Part shown: positions 18,837 to 26,755 of the stretch, in pieces
How the letters are laid out: each line of letters starts with the position of its first letter
Position numbering within the stretch: the stretch's first letter is position 1
DNA from: Legionella israelensis
GTDB lineage: Bacteria; Pseudomonadota; Gammaproteobacteria; Legionellales; Legionellaceae
NCBI RefSeq assembly: GCF_004571175.1
Contig: NZ_CP038273.1
Span: 1,054,001-1,118,000, forward strand
Direction of reading: 5' to 3'
DNA length: 64,000 nt
Position numbers and translations under genes: made by a program
The notes under the pieces: model-generated
Database searches by the model: none
Told to the model about the DNA's origin: nothing
Seen by the model: only the letters and a program-made list of their open reading frames with translations

Positions 18837-20338
18837 CATATCGTTACCCATAAGTAATGCTATATTAATTTTTCCTTACTTTTGAGATAATGCTGCCTTT
18901 TTAAAGGCAGTATTATCCATGGATTGGATCGACCATGAGTATGGTTCCGTGAATATCGGCGATCAACGTTTAAATAAACGAGCAAAAGAGTTATTAAAAA
19001 GGTTTAGTGATAAACCAACATCAAGTATACCTGAAAGTTGTAAAGGTTGGTCGGAAACCAAAGCAGCCTATCGATTTTTTGAGAATAATACGGTTACCGC
19101 AAAAAAAATTATAAAACCTCATCGCATAGCCACCCTTAAGCGAATTAAAGAACATCCGATTATCTTATTGCTTCAAGACACAACAACGCTTAACTATAGC
19201 GGTCAAAAAGAACGTGAAGATATTGGCCCTATTCAACAAGATAACGTGCGGGGTCTTTTTCTTCATCCCACTCTTGCGGTAACGCCCAACCGCGAATGTT
19301 TAGGAGTAGTTGACTATGAACAGTGGTCACGGGAAAAATTTACGCATCGAAGCTCAGAAGAACGAAGAGCTGAACGTGATTCAAAAGCAATAAAAGACAA
19401 GGAAAGTTACCGGTGGGTCAGAGGTTATAAAAAAGCCACAAAACTTGCTAAGGCAATGCCCGATACTCAATTTGTTTATATTGCTGATAGAGAAGGTGAT
19501 ATTTATGATATCTATCATGAAGCGAATACAGCTTTCGCTAAAGGAACTGCCGATTGGGTGATTAGAGCAACATTCGATCGTTCTATTTTGGATGAGAATC
19601 AACCTAAAAAACGCAATAAATTAAAAACAAGCGTAAAAGCCTCTTCCAGTATTGGAAAAATAACATTTACTACGTCCTCATTTGGAAATAGAAAAAAACG
19701 AGAAGTAGCACAAGATATTTATGCAAAAGAAGTGACTTTGCTCCCTCCTCGGGATAAAGCAAAAGAAGGTTTTACCCCCGTTAAAATAACAACAATCATT
19801 GCCACAGAGACAAACCCACCGCCTGGAGAGAAAGCAATCGAGTGGACACTTTTAACCAGTGTACCTATATCCAACTTGGAAGCAGCGTTACAAGTAATTC
19901 AATGGTACTTATGTCGCTGGCAGATCGAAATTTTTTTCAAGGTATTGAAAAGCGGATGCGCTATTGAAAAATTGCAGTTAAGCAACAAGCAACGATTTGA
20001 CCCTTGCCTCGCTCTGTATCTTATTGTTGCTTGGCGTATTTTGTTCATGACCATGGTTGGTCGTGCTTCCCCATCATTAAGCAGTGAATGTCTATTTGAG
20101 CCCATAGAATGGCAAACCGCCTATGTTATGATCTATGAAAAACCCCCTCCAAATGAACCCCCAACCCTGAAAGATACTCTGAGAATGATTGCCCAATTAG
20201 GAGGTTTTCTCGGACGAAAGCATGACGGTGAGCCCGGTCCTATTGTGATGTGGAAAGGTTTACGAACCCTTTATGAATATATTAAAGCGCGTGAAGTATT
20301 TACACGCGCTTTTGGACATACTTATGGGTAATGATATG
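18837..20338 (+). mobile_element. IS4-family insertion sequence, copy 2 (1502 bp)
   Basis: Same length, orientation, ends and transposase as copy 1 at 1398-2899. It is flanked by an 8-bp direct repeat, GATAAATT, at 18829-18836 and 20339-20346. It has disrupted an outer-membrane protein gene. The intact terminal repeats and identical protein indicate a recent insertion. Confidence 0.95.
18919..20331 (+). CDS. IS4-family transposase, copy 2
   Basis: 470 aa, identical to the protein at 1480-2892, with the same Asp87, Asp190, Glu337 catalytic residues and YREK signature. It is intact, so this copy is potentially mobile or able to move other copies in trans. Confidence 0.95.
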   Translation: MDWIDHEYGSVNIGDQRLNKRAKELLKRFSDKPTSSIPESCKGWSETKAAYRFFENNTVTAKKIIKPHRIATLKRIKEHPIILLLQDTTTLNYSGQKEREDIGPIQQDNVRGLFLHPTLAVTPNRECLGVVDYEQWSREKFTHRSSEERRAERDSKAIKDKESYRWVRGYKKATKLAKAMPDTQFVYIADREGDIYDIYHEANTAFAKGTADWVIRATFDRSILDENQPKKRNKLKTSVKASSSIGKITFTTSSFGNRKKREVAQDIYAKEVTLLPPRDKAKEGFTPVKITTIIATETNPPPGEKAIEWTLLTSVPISNLEAALQVIQWYLCRWQIEIFFKVLKSGCAIEKLQLSNKQRFDPCLALYLIVAWRILFMTMVGRASPSLSSECLFEPIEWQTAYVMIYEKPPPNEPPTLKDTLRMIAQLGGFLGRKHDGEPGPIVMWKGLRTLYEYIKAREVFTRAFGHTYG

Positions 20339-20558
20339 GATAAATTATATTGGCTCAGCCTCGTTAGGTTGGACTTTTTATTAGAATACAGCCGTTTTAC
20401 TTTAACCGCTTATCGCTTCAAAGAAGGTTATTTGGTGCGAACGAAGGAATACAAAAAATTTTTTTAATGTATAGCGGTACGGTCATTAATGTTCTATGCT
20501 AAATATCCAGCCAGAAAATTAATGGCTCGATTATCTATAATAATAAGGAGATACTGAT

Positions 20559-20804
20559 ATGGCTACATGGAACAGCGTTATTTTTCTAAAAACACAAAAA
20601 GACTGGACAGATACGGATAACGTATCCAAATGGCCTGGCGTTAAGGAAATCTGGTCTACTTCCGGTGAGTGGGATTGGTGCATCAAACTGGATAAGGATC
20701 ATTCTTCTCCTGAACAAACAGAAAAATTTGTTGCCAAATTACGTCAAGCCGACTGGGTTGCCGACACAGAAAGCAACTGGTGGAGAGAAGTTTATTCAAA
20801 ATAA
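20559..20804 (+). CDS. small conserved protein, possible stand-alone AsnC/RAM-like domain
   Basis: 81 aa with a strong ribosome site (AAGGAGATACTGAT-ATG). The pattern of a beta strand, KEIWSTSGEWDWCIKL, an acidic helix SPEQTEKFVAKLRQ, and a final strand with conserved tryptophans (about 65-78) resembles the effector-binding half of Lrp/AsnC proteins without a DNA-binding domain. The match is by shape only; the protein may be a small unknown family. It is a single gene, closed by a strong hairpin at 20815-20837. Confidence 0.6.
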   Translation: MATWNSVIFLKTQKDWTDTDNVSKWPGVKEIWSTSGEWDWCIKLDKDHSSPEQTEKFVAKLRQADWVADTESNWWREVYSK

Positions 20805-20814
20805 GTCCGGTAAA

Positions 20815-20837
20815 GTCGGCTTGAATATCAAGCCGAC
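20815..20837. terminator. bidirectional terminator between convergent genes
   Basis: GTCGGCTTGA at 20815-20824 pairs perfectly with TCAAGCCGAC at 20828-20837 (10-bp stem, 3-base loop). It lies 11 bp after the 81-aa gene and 15 bp from the end of the opposing chitinase gene. T-tracts are weak on both sides. Confidence 0.65.
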
Positions 20838-20851
20838 ATCAAAATACATTG

Positions 20852-22099
20852 CTATCGTTTCAAACCTTCCACAATGGCACGCAATAATGATCTGGAATGA
20901 GACAGAGGCAGATCCTGTTGCAGACTCCAGAATGATACTCCGCCTAATGGGATATTTACTCCTTTTTCACCAGAAAGAGGGTTATCTCCTTTAACATATT
21001 CAATCTTATCTCTAAGGGATAGTGGACTGTCGCAACTCATAAAGCGACTAATATCTGTTGTTTCCAAAGGAATGACGCCATAGGATGATAAATGACCTTC
21101 TCTTGGAGTAAAAGAATAAGCAAACAACTGTTCACCGTATTGGTGATAGGCTTTATCATAACTGACCTGACTGCTGATATTAGGGTCAAGTACTCTCACG
21201 TGGAGGCCAGGCGCTTCGGCGTTTTGATCAATACGGTTGTTCTTGATGTAGTAAGAGTGACAATAAAACGGAACACCCAATACGACTTTCCCAGCCGGCA
21301 GTCCTTGCTCAGTGTAATGGCTCACGGCTTGATGACCTGAGGTGCTGGGATAAGGATAATCGGAGATTTTTTTCTCATCTTTCTCATAAAGGGAAGCACC
21401 AAGTTCCGTTCTTGGTCCAAACGTTCCATAATGGTCATAAGCCATAACCGTGGTCCAGTTTACGGCCTTCTGCCAAAGCACTGCATCAGGATAATTTGTC
21501 CAATAGGCACTTGTTGCGGGCACAGCATTACTCACACAATATCCTTCTTTTCCTAGACGCTCGTGCAGCTCGTTCAACAGTGTAGCCACAGCCGCTATTT
21601 CATCCTTGCTTGCCAGTAGCTCATTTTCCCAGTCAATGTCTATTCCATCCAATTGATATTGTTGCAGTAATTGCTTTACCGATTGAATAAAAATCGCTCT
21701 TTTTCTGCTGTCTGTTAGAAAAAAACGAAAACCTTCCCGCTCTCCCCAACCGCCAACGGCAAGCATGATGGGTAAATCCGGTTTTATCTGACGTAAAAGC
21801 GCAATGTTTTTAATATCTTGTTCACTGAGACTTAAAACCGTATTTCCCCCTTTCTTCTTCACCAAAGGAGCAAAAGAATAATTCACCAGCGTGACTTGCC
21901 TTAGTTGCTCAGAGAGCTTGCCAAGATCACTTGCTTGTAAAGACCATGTTGAATCCGCCCCCAAATAGGCAATGATTTTTTGCTGTGGAATTTGATGAGT
22001 AGAACAAAAGGGCAGTCGGTCTGCCAAACCAATGTTTGATAGACAAAAAATTGCAAAACCCGCCATGTATTTGCTTATAATGATATTTTTAAAACTCAT
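20852..22099 (-). CDS. secreted GH18 chitinase-like glycoside hydrolase
   Basis: 415 aa from the ATG at 22099 (AGGTGA upstream). An N-terminal export signal ends near LSNIGLADR. The GH18 catalytic motif DGIDIDWE is complete (residues 151-158), with Glu158 as proton donor; MLAVGGWGER (the SxGG-type strand 3 motif), MAYDHYG and the final GGVSFWSLQQD are also family marks. It is expected to cleave beta-1,4-GlcNAc polymers outside the cytoplasm. No chitin-binding domain is visible. The gene is downstream of a second GH18 gene on the same strand; a family B repeat and a terminator separate them, so it likely has its own promoter. Confidence 0.92.
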   Translation of the reverse strand: MSFKNIIISKYMAGFAIFCLSNIGLADRLPFCSTHQIPQQKIIAYLGADSTWSLQASDLGKLSEQLRQVTLVNYSFAPLVKKKGGNTVLSLSEQDIKNIALLRQIKPDLPIMLAVGGWGEREGFRFFLTDSRKRAIFIQSVKQLLQQYQLDGIDIDWENELLASKDEIAAVATLLNELHERLGKEGYCVSNAVPATSAYWTNYPDAVLWQKAVNWTTVMAYDHYGTFGPRTELGASLYEKDEKKISDYPYPSTSGHQAVSHYTEQGLPAGKVVLGVPFYCHSYYIKNNRIDQNAEAPGLHVRVLDPNISSQVSYDKAYHQYGEQLFAYSFTPREGHLSSYGVIPLETTDISRFMSCDSPLSLRDKIEYVKGDNPLSGEKGVNIPLGGVSFWSLQQDLPLSHSRSLLRAIVEGLKR

Positions 22100-22165
22100 T
22101 GAATCACCTATAAACGGTAAATATAAACATTGAATTAGCAAAAAAGCGCTATTCACTTAGTTTTT

Positions 22166-22300
22166 AACTCATGTTACGCAGCTTCGTTTTTTTGCCTCTT
22201 TGGACGCATTTTGGAATTTCAAATGCTTATTTAACTGCGCTTTAAAATTCCAAAATGCGTCCAAATCTTTTAAAAAATACTGTGCCGCGTAACATGAGTT
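22166..22300. repeat. family B MITE-like element (135 bp)
   Basis: The ends are near-perfect inverted repeats (AACTCATGTTACGCAGC left; reverse complement of the right end AACTCATGTTACGCGGC). Inside, a second long inverted repeat around TTGGACGCATTTTGGAATTT makes almost the whole element fold into one hairpin. A diverged copy lies at 37320-37450 in the opposite orientation. It has no coding capacity. Confidence 0.8.
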
Positions 22301-22314
22301 TTAAGATATAAAAG

Positions 22315-22330
22315 GCCGACTTTCGTCGGC
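22315..22330 (-). terminator. Rho-independent terminator of GH18 gene
   Basis: GCCGAC-GAAA-GTCGGC on the minus strand (6-bp GC-rich stem, GNRA-type tetraloop) followed by CTTTTATAT, immediately after the stop codon of the gene at 22334-23851. Confidence 0.7.
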
Positions 22331-22333
22331 AAT

Positions 22334-23851
22334 TCATTGACACCCGCTTCGGTAAGCTGCGACTAAACTGTGGGGATTTGATACCGGTAAATCCGTATCG
22401 GCACTCCACATAATAGCACCCTTCAGTTGTTTCTGCTTGATGAATTCGCAGACCGCTTTAACTACTTCAGGAGATTGATAGCCGATAAATTGCTTTTCTG
22501 TGGGATGATACAAATAAGCGCCGCTTATCAGGGAATATCCACTCTCGTCGGGAACAGTAACTGAATAGCTTTTATAATGAAGTGCGTTAATAAGACTGTC
22601 GACGGATTTATAAGGCAACATGCCGTTTTGATTTGAATAATCATCGGAAAAATGACTGGGACCAGCCCAGGGCTGCTCAAAACCCGGATAATTAGCATCA
22701 TTCCCAGCATCTACCCCTGAATAACCTCGACCATAAGCAGCTATACCAACCTGAAGCTTTTCTTTAGGAACACCATAGGATAACACCTGCTCAGTGATGC
22801 TGTCAGTGGCATAATTGATGGCAAATTCATCCTTGCGACTGGACTCAGGCTGTTTCAAATAGGCGTGAATTGAGGTGTAGGGATCACTGCTTTTGCTCCA
22901 TGGTCCATGCAGATCATAAGTCATTAAATTCACACTATCAACGAAAGGAGCAATCTGCTTAAACCAGCCCCCTTCAACGGATTGATTGATTTTTTCCAGA
23001 TAGTCCTTATTAACCGTTATCGTCACTGAAATATAAGCCTCTTTCCCTAAGGTGTTGCGGCTGGCCTTTACCAACGCATACAAATGCCTGTAATCGCTGA
23101 CGGTTCTTTCATCAGGCGGCAATTGTCCACCGGTCTGTAAATCAATGGGCGGCTCGAAATCATAATCAATGCCTTTCAGGTTTTTAAAATGATTCATCCA
23201 CTGCTTAAACTGATTCAAAAATTTATCCTGATTAGCAAAAATAGCATCAAAAGTTGATGTGCTGATGCCTTTATTTTCAACCGTATTGGCCCCCCCTACA
23301 GCAATGATACGTTTGGCTTTATATTTATTAGAATGAATAAATGCACCAAAACTGTTTAATTGTCCCACTCCTTTTTGATCCGTATAATGGAATAATTCTT
23401 TTACCCCTGTATTACCGTTTATCTGGATGGAACTACAGGCCCCTTCATTTGCTCCGCAAAAGGTTAAGAAATCCTTCGTTTCCGGCGGTAACGGAGATAT
23501 CCAGGAACCTTCAAGAGGAAGTTCTCCCCATAGATCATCAAAGTGCATCAAGCCATCCCAGGAGGAAGGAATTTGATACTCAGCCTGACTTGGATCTTTG
23601 CTGTTCCAGACTTGCAGGAAACTCCAGGCAACAACATCAGCCTGGTTGAATTGAGCAACCATGTCCGGGTTATTGACGTATTTTAACTGACCGTATGGCC
23701 GGCCATTTTTATAAGCACCATCATATTCATAAGGATGTTTGCCATACATGGACCAGCTTGTGGTATAAAGTGTCAAAGCTGCCTGAGTTGCGCTTAAGGG
23801 TAACAGCGACGCCATTGCTGCCAGACCGATTTTTTTCAGTGGCTTCATCAT
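22334..23851 (-). CDS. secreted GH18 chitinase-like glycoside hydrolase (second)
   Basis: About 505 aa from the ATG at 23851 (GAGGAAAAG seven bases upstream; the next codon is also ATG). A typical signal peptide (KKIGLAAMASLLPLSATQA) is followed by a GH18 barrel: AVGGANT strand, catalytic KGIDYDFE (226-233, Glu233), SVNLMTYDLHGPW, GIAAYGRGY and GAIMWSADTD. Phe replaces the usual Trp in the DxxDxDWE-type motif, a known variation. The 5' leader contains an 11-bp inverted repeat (23863-23899) that touches the ribosome site. The LuxR-type regulator lies 82 bp upstream on the same strand. Confidence 0.93.
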   Translation of the reverse strand: MMKPLKKIGLAAMASLLPLSATQAALTLYTTSWSMYGKHPYEYDGAYKNGRPYGQLKYVNNPDMVAQFNQADVVAWSFLQVWNSKDPSQAEYQIPSSWDGLMHFDDLWGELPLEGSWISPLPPETKDFLTFCGANEGACSSIQINGNTGVKELFHYTDQKGVGQLNSFGAFIHSNKYKAKRIIAVGGANTVENKGISTSTFDAIFANQDKFLNQFKQWMNHFKNLKGIDYDFEPPIDLQTGGQLPPDERTVSDYRHLYALVKASRNTLGKEAYISVTITVNKDYLEKINQSVEGGWFKQIAPFVDSVNLMTYDLHGPWSKSSDPYTSIHAYLKQPESSRKDEFAINYATDSITEQVLSYGVPKEKLQVGIAAYGRGYSGVDAGNDANYPGFEQPWAGPSHFSDDYSNQNGMLPYKSVDSLINALHYKSYSVTVPDESGYSLISGAYLYHPTEKQFIGYQSPEVVKAVCEFIKQKQLKGAIMWSADTDLPVSNPHSLVAAYRSGCQ

Positions 23852-23862
23852 ACTCTTTTCCT

Positions 23863-23899
23863 CACTAAACATAGAAAAAACGTCATTTTATGTTTAGTG
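23863..23899 (-). promoter_or_regulatory. inverted repeat abutting the chitinase ribosome binding site
   Basis: CACTAAACATA (23863-23873) pairs perfectly with TATGTTTAGTG (23889-23899) across a 15-base spacer. On the minus strand the second arm ends at the AGGAAAAG ribosome site of the GH18 gene. It could be an operator, an RNA hairpin that affects translation, or the terminator of the luxR-type gene. Confidence 0.5.
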
Positions 23900-23933
23900 G
23901 AAATGCATCAGCCACTGTTGTTTTTGACAGGGG

Positions 23934-24674
23934 TCAGAGCGTCAGTAATTGAAGCTCAATGGCTTTGGCGAGAGATTGATACTTGTTCTTTGTACCCAGT
24001 TTTCTATTCAATTTCTGAATATGGAAATTAACGGTTCTTTCACTTAATTCCAGATGTTGTGCCATCTGCTTTACAGAATAATCGCGAGCAATCAAAGTCA
24101 GGCACTGAATTTCTCTCTGTGTTAAATTAAAGAATTTTTGCGATTCTGTCTCCTCAAGAAGATGAGATTGCAGGTAGTGATAGTAATGGTGTGCCGCGAC
24201 AAAAAATTCATACTGGACAGAGGGCAACTGAAAATGACACTGTTCGTTTTTCATTTGCACCAGTAAGAGAATAGCGAAATTATTATGAGGTCCATGAATG
24301 GGGATGGAGAGACCGGAATCGGCGCCAAAGGCAATTGAATCTTCCCGCATCTGACGTTCCGCTGCATTGCTTGCCTGTGCAAGTTGCTGCCTTAAATTCC
24401 AATATATCGGCAAATGATTATCATAAACAAAGGTCAACGTACTATCAATGTTATGGTATTGTTCTTCCAAATAATGCTGATGCCAAATCTTGAAATTGCC
24501 AGAACACATATCATATTTCAATCGATTGGCAGAGTTGGGGTGATAAGCATAATAAGTAAAGGAAAAGGTTTTGACGCCTTTTAGTTCTAGATAATGGCTT
24601 AATGCCTCGTCACAATCTTTTGTACTTTTGGCGCAGGCTAACTGATGCTCAAACTGTTCCAATAAATCAAACAT
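23934..24674 (-). CDS. LuxR-type transcriptional regulator with autoinducer-binding-like domain
   Basis: 246 aa. The N-terminal domain (about 10-165) has the LuxR autoinducer-domain pattern: IWHQHYLEEQY-x-NID (conserved Trp, Tyr, Asp; the usual Pro after Asp is Ser), IYWNLR, and GADSGLSIPIHGP. The C-terminal GerE/LuxR helix-turn-helix is complete (FNLTQREIQCLTLIARDYSVKQMAQHLELSERTVNFHIQKLNRKLG). No luxI-type synthase is near, so it is an orphan or solo receptor. Its start overlaps the end of the transporter gene by 8 bp (ATGTTTGA), so the two are translated together. A role in controlling the chitinases is inferred from position. Confidence 0.9.
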   Translation of the reverse strand: MFDLLEQFEHQLACAKSTKDCDEALSHYLELKGVKTFSFTYYAYHPNSANRLKYDMCSGNFKIWHQHYLEEQYHNIDSTLTFVYDNHLPIYWNLRQQLAQASNAAERQMREDSIAFGADSGLSIPIHGPHNNFAILLLVQMKNEQCHFQLPSVQYEFFVAAHHYYHYLQSHLLEETESQKFFNLTQREIQCLTLIARDYSVKQMAQHLELSERTVNFHIQKLNRKLGTKNKYQSLAKAIELQLLTL

Positions 24675-25890
24675 GTTTTCTCACTACACGAAAAGTTAAA
24701 GCCACGAGAAAGAAATTGACCATAAAGATATAGAAAAAGAAATGCTTATAGCCTAAACACTCCTGTACAAAACCGCTCAAGGCACCAAAAACCACATATC
24801 CTAGGGCCATAATGGCCGTACAGAGCGTATAAGCCGACATAGGATAATTGCTTTTATTAGCAACAGACAGTAGATACCCCATAAAAGCGCCATTGGCAAG
24901 ACCCGCCGCCAGCTGGCTTATAACGACACTCAAAATGATGAGAGTTAAATCGGCTCTGGCCGTTGCTAATATAAAAAACAAGGCATGACCCAGCAACAAC
25001 ACTACCACCAATATTTTCAAACAGCGTGCAATGGAAAAATACCTCATTAAAAAACCGGAAATATAAATACCAACCAGCAAGGAAAAATTTCCAGCCAATC
25101 CGTAAATACTTCCTACTCCCACCAACCCCAGATTAAGACCGCTTTTATCAAGCAAAAACAACGGAACCATTTTCTGCATTTGAGCTTCGGAGGCGTTGAA
25201 CAAAAAAATAAAAAGCAAAGCAGGATAGAGTTTACGATTAGATATGAGGGTATTGATAATGGAAAAATAACGGTTTTCTCGAAAAAGGCGGCTATTTTCC
25301 CGCTCTGGAATCATCGCCAGATGATAACATGTCAAAAACGCGCTCATTAAAAATAAAATAAAAAAGAACAACTGCCAGGGGTTTAGAGCATAAGAAAAAG
25401 CCAGGCGCCCTACCAATACAAGTACTCCCCCTTTTAATGCCAGGCGACCAGCTTGATAAAATACTGTGCGCAACGGCACATAGCGCTTTTGATGTTGCTC
25501 ATCCAAATTGAGTAAATAAACGCCATCAGAAACAATATCATGCATGGATGAAACCAGGGCCATACAGGCCAATCCAATGATACTCAAGCTTAAAAAATAA
25601 CGATGCTGCACTGTTAAAGCAAGCATAAGGAATAAGAAGGAAAGCAAAACCTGGGCTAATACCGTTAATTTTTTTTTGGTGAATATTGTCTCCAGAAAAG
25701 GAGCAACAAGGGGTTTAATGGTCCAGGGCAAAGCCAGTAAACTGATTAAAAGAACAGAATGCGCGTTATCCATCCCATACTGCTGATACATCAAGGCAGC
25801 GATGAGGGTCACCACCACAAAAGGCATGGATTGAAAAAAATAGAGACTGGCTATCCATAAATACGGTTTTCGAGGTTGGTCAATCGGCAT
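24667..25890 (-). CDS. MFS transporter, AmpG-like
   Basis: 407 aa with about 12 membrane segments. The sequence PWTIKPLVAPFLE near residue 60 and MHDIVSDGVYL near residue 117 resemble the AmpG/PAT group of major facilitators, which import anhydro-muropeptides or acetylated amino sugars. The substrate here is unknown; beside two chitinases, import of GlcNAc-containing sugars is a reasonable guess. It is first in a two-gene unit with the LuxR-type regulator. Confidence 0.8.
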   Translation of the reverse strand: MPIDQPRKPYLWIASLYFFQSMPFVVVTLIAALMYQQYGMDNAHSVLLISLLALPWTIKPLVAPFLETIFTKKKLTVLAQVLLSFLFLMLALTVQHRYFLSLSIIGLACMALVSSMHDIVSDGVYLLNLDEQHQKRYVPLRTVFYQAGRLALKGGVLVLVGRLAFSYALNPWQLFFFILFLMSAFLTCYHLAMIPERENSRLFRENRYFSIINTLISNRKLYPALLFIFLFNASEAQMQKMVPLFLLDKSGLNLGLVGVGSIYGLAGNFSLLVGIYISGFLMRYFSIARCLKILVVVLLLGHALFFILATARADLTLIILSVVISQLAAGLANGAFMGYLLSVANKSNYPMSAYTLCTAIMALGYVVFGALSGFVQECLGYKHFFFYIFMVNFFLVALTFRVVRKHV

Positions 25891-26205
25891 ATTCTTTCTG
25901 ATTTTAAACTGAACCTCATAAGAAAATAACAGATGCAGACAAGCGGTTTTTTTAACATTCTGTTTTCTTTATTAAAATATCAGGCTAATTTTATACAAAA
26001 AAACTTAAGAAAAACTTAAATGCGAGGAAACTTTCTTGGCTTTATTTTGAACAATAATTTGTGAGAGCATGCGAACTAAACACAAAGCTCTGTTAGTATT
26101 TCTGGCTTACGTCGAAGTCTTTTGATTTTTGAGCACAGCATGGCATACAGTGAATACACTGAATACGGATGGATCCGGCCAAAATGGTATAAAAACCAAC
26201 TGCCC
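25891..26205. other. 315-bp AT-rich intergenic region
   Basis: Holds the promoter region of the AmpG-like transporter on the minus strand and the 3' side of the coiled-coil gene. ACTTAAGAAAAACTTAA near 26009 is a short direct repeat of ACTTAA. No gene, RNA or clear terminator was seen. Confidence 0.5.
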
Positions 26206-26559
26206 TTAGTTCGCTGTCTTTTTCTGTGACATAGCCTTATCAAACTGTGCCTTTAATTCAGAAATTTCTTTTTCACTGGCCTGTTGAACCTGCTTGATTT
26301 GCGTTTCCAGATCAGTTTTCAATGTTTCTATTAGTTGTTTATTGACCGTGCCAAATTGTTCCAATTGCTTTTCAAGCTGTTGTATCTGACCTTCAAGTGA
26401 GCTTTTAAGCTGGTCAAGCTGAGTTTGTGTATCTTTTTTTACCTGCTGTATCTGACTTTGCAATTGTTCAAAGTTTTTTTCCATGGCATCTTGGGCAATA
26501 ACGGCAGATGAACATACAATACCTGTTGCCAGTATTGCCATTTGCAGTGCTCGTCTCAT
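26206..26559 (-). CDS. exported coiled-coil protein of unknown function
   Basis: 117 aa. A signal peptide with cleavage expected after SSAVIA is followed by a single long heptad-rich coiled coil (about 26-112), rich in Gln, Lys, Leu and Glu and without cysteine. I do not recognise a family. Such small periplasmic coiled coils may bind peptidoglycan, membranes or chaperone partners, but nothing here shows which. It is divergent from the MscS-type gene. Confidence 0.75.
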   Translation of the reverse strand: MRRALQMAILATGIVCSSAVIAQDAMEKNFEQLQSQIQQVKKDTQTQLDQLKSSLEGQIQQLEKQLEQFGTVNKQLIETLKTDLETQIKQVQQASEKEISELKAQFDKAMSQKKTAN

Positions 26560-26755
26560 GATCGCTCCTTCATACGTTCAACAAGTTTGCTGATAAGTTT
26601 CGAATCTTAAACCAAGTCAGCACGATTTCTCAATCCTGCCTCTCCCAAGTTTAGCTCTAATTTAGCAGTTTTAAAATAACCTGTCAGAATTCTTGTTTCA
26701 CAAGGTAGTTATTAACCTGTTATAGTGTCTTAAAAACAAAAAAGGACTTTGTTTC

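Larger units (their letters stand above)
17972..20384 (+). pseudogene. outer-membrane beta-barrel protein (transporter/phenol-MetA-like) interrupted near its 3' end by IS4 copy
   Basis: A signal peptide (MRSFLMRYLALGLFFFLL) and alternating aromatic strands mark an outer-membrane barrel; motifs such as GVNLPTGSYDKNPETGYGSSS recall the phenol-degradation MetA-like transporter family. The IS at 18837-20338 splits the gene: the broken frame ends in IS sequence at 18853 (adding SYRYP). Joining 18836 to 20347 after removing the IS and one GATAAATT copy restores the frame and adds YIGSASLGWTFY, ending at TAG 20382-20384, for a native protein of about 300 aa. The C-terminal aromatic strand, needed for barrel assembly, is lost. 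The start is chosen at 17972; an in-frame ATG at 17891 lies upstream of the signal peptide. Confidence 0.8.

Noticed and set aside
1398-20338. Composite transposon made of the two IS copies and their 15.9-kb cargo
   Set aside because: Each copy has its own 8-bp target duplication on both sides (GCCACGGT, GATAAATT). A composite unit would share one duplication at its outer edges only, so these are independent insertions.
20273-20467. 64-codon frame crossing the right end of IS copy 2
   Set aside because: It is an accidental fusion of IS end and flank; the true continuation of the broken outer-membrane gene is in another frame and stops at 20384.
23934-24674. A LuxI/LuxR quorum pair
   Set aside because: No autoinducer synthase-like gene is adjacent on either strand; the receptor is an orphan in this window.
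26009-26030. Repeated ACTTAA tracts as a possible CRISPR or regulatory array
   Set aside because: Only two short copies in AT-rich DNA; no regular spacing or longer repeat unit.
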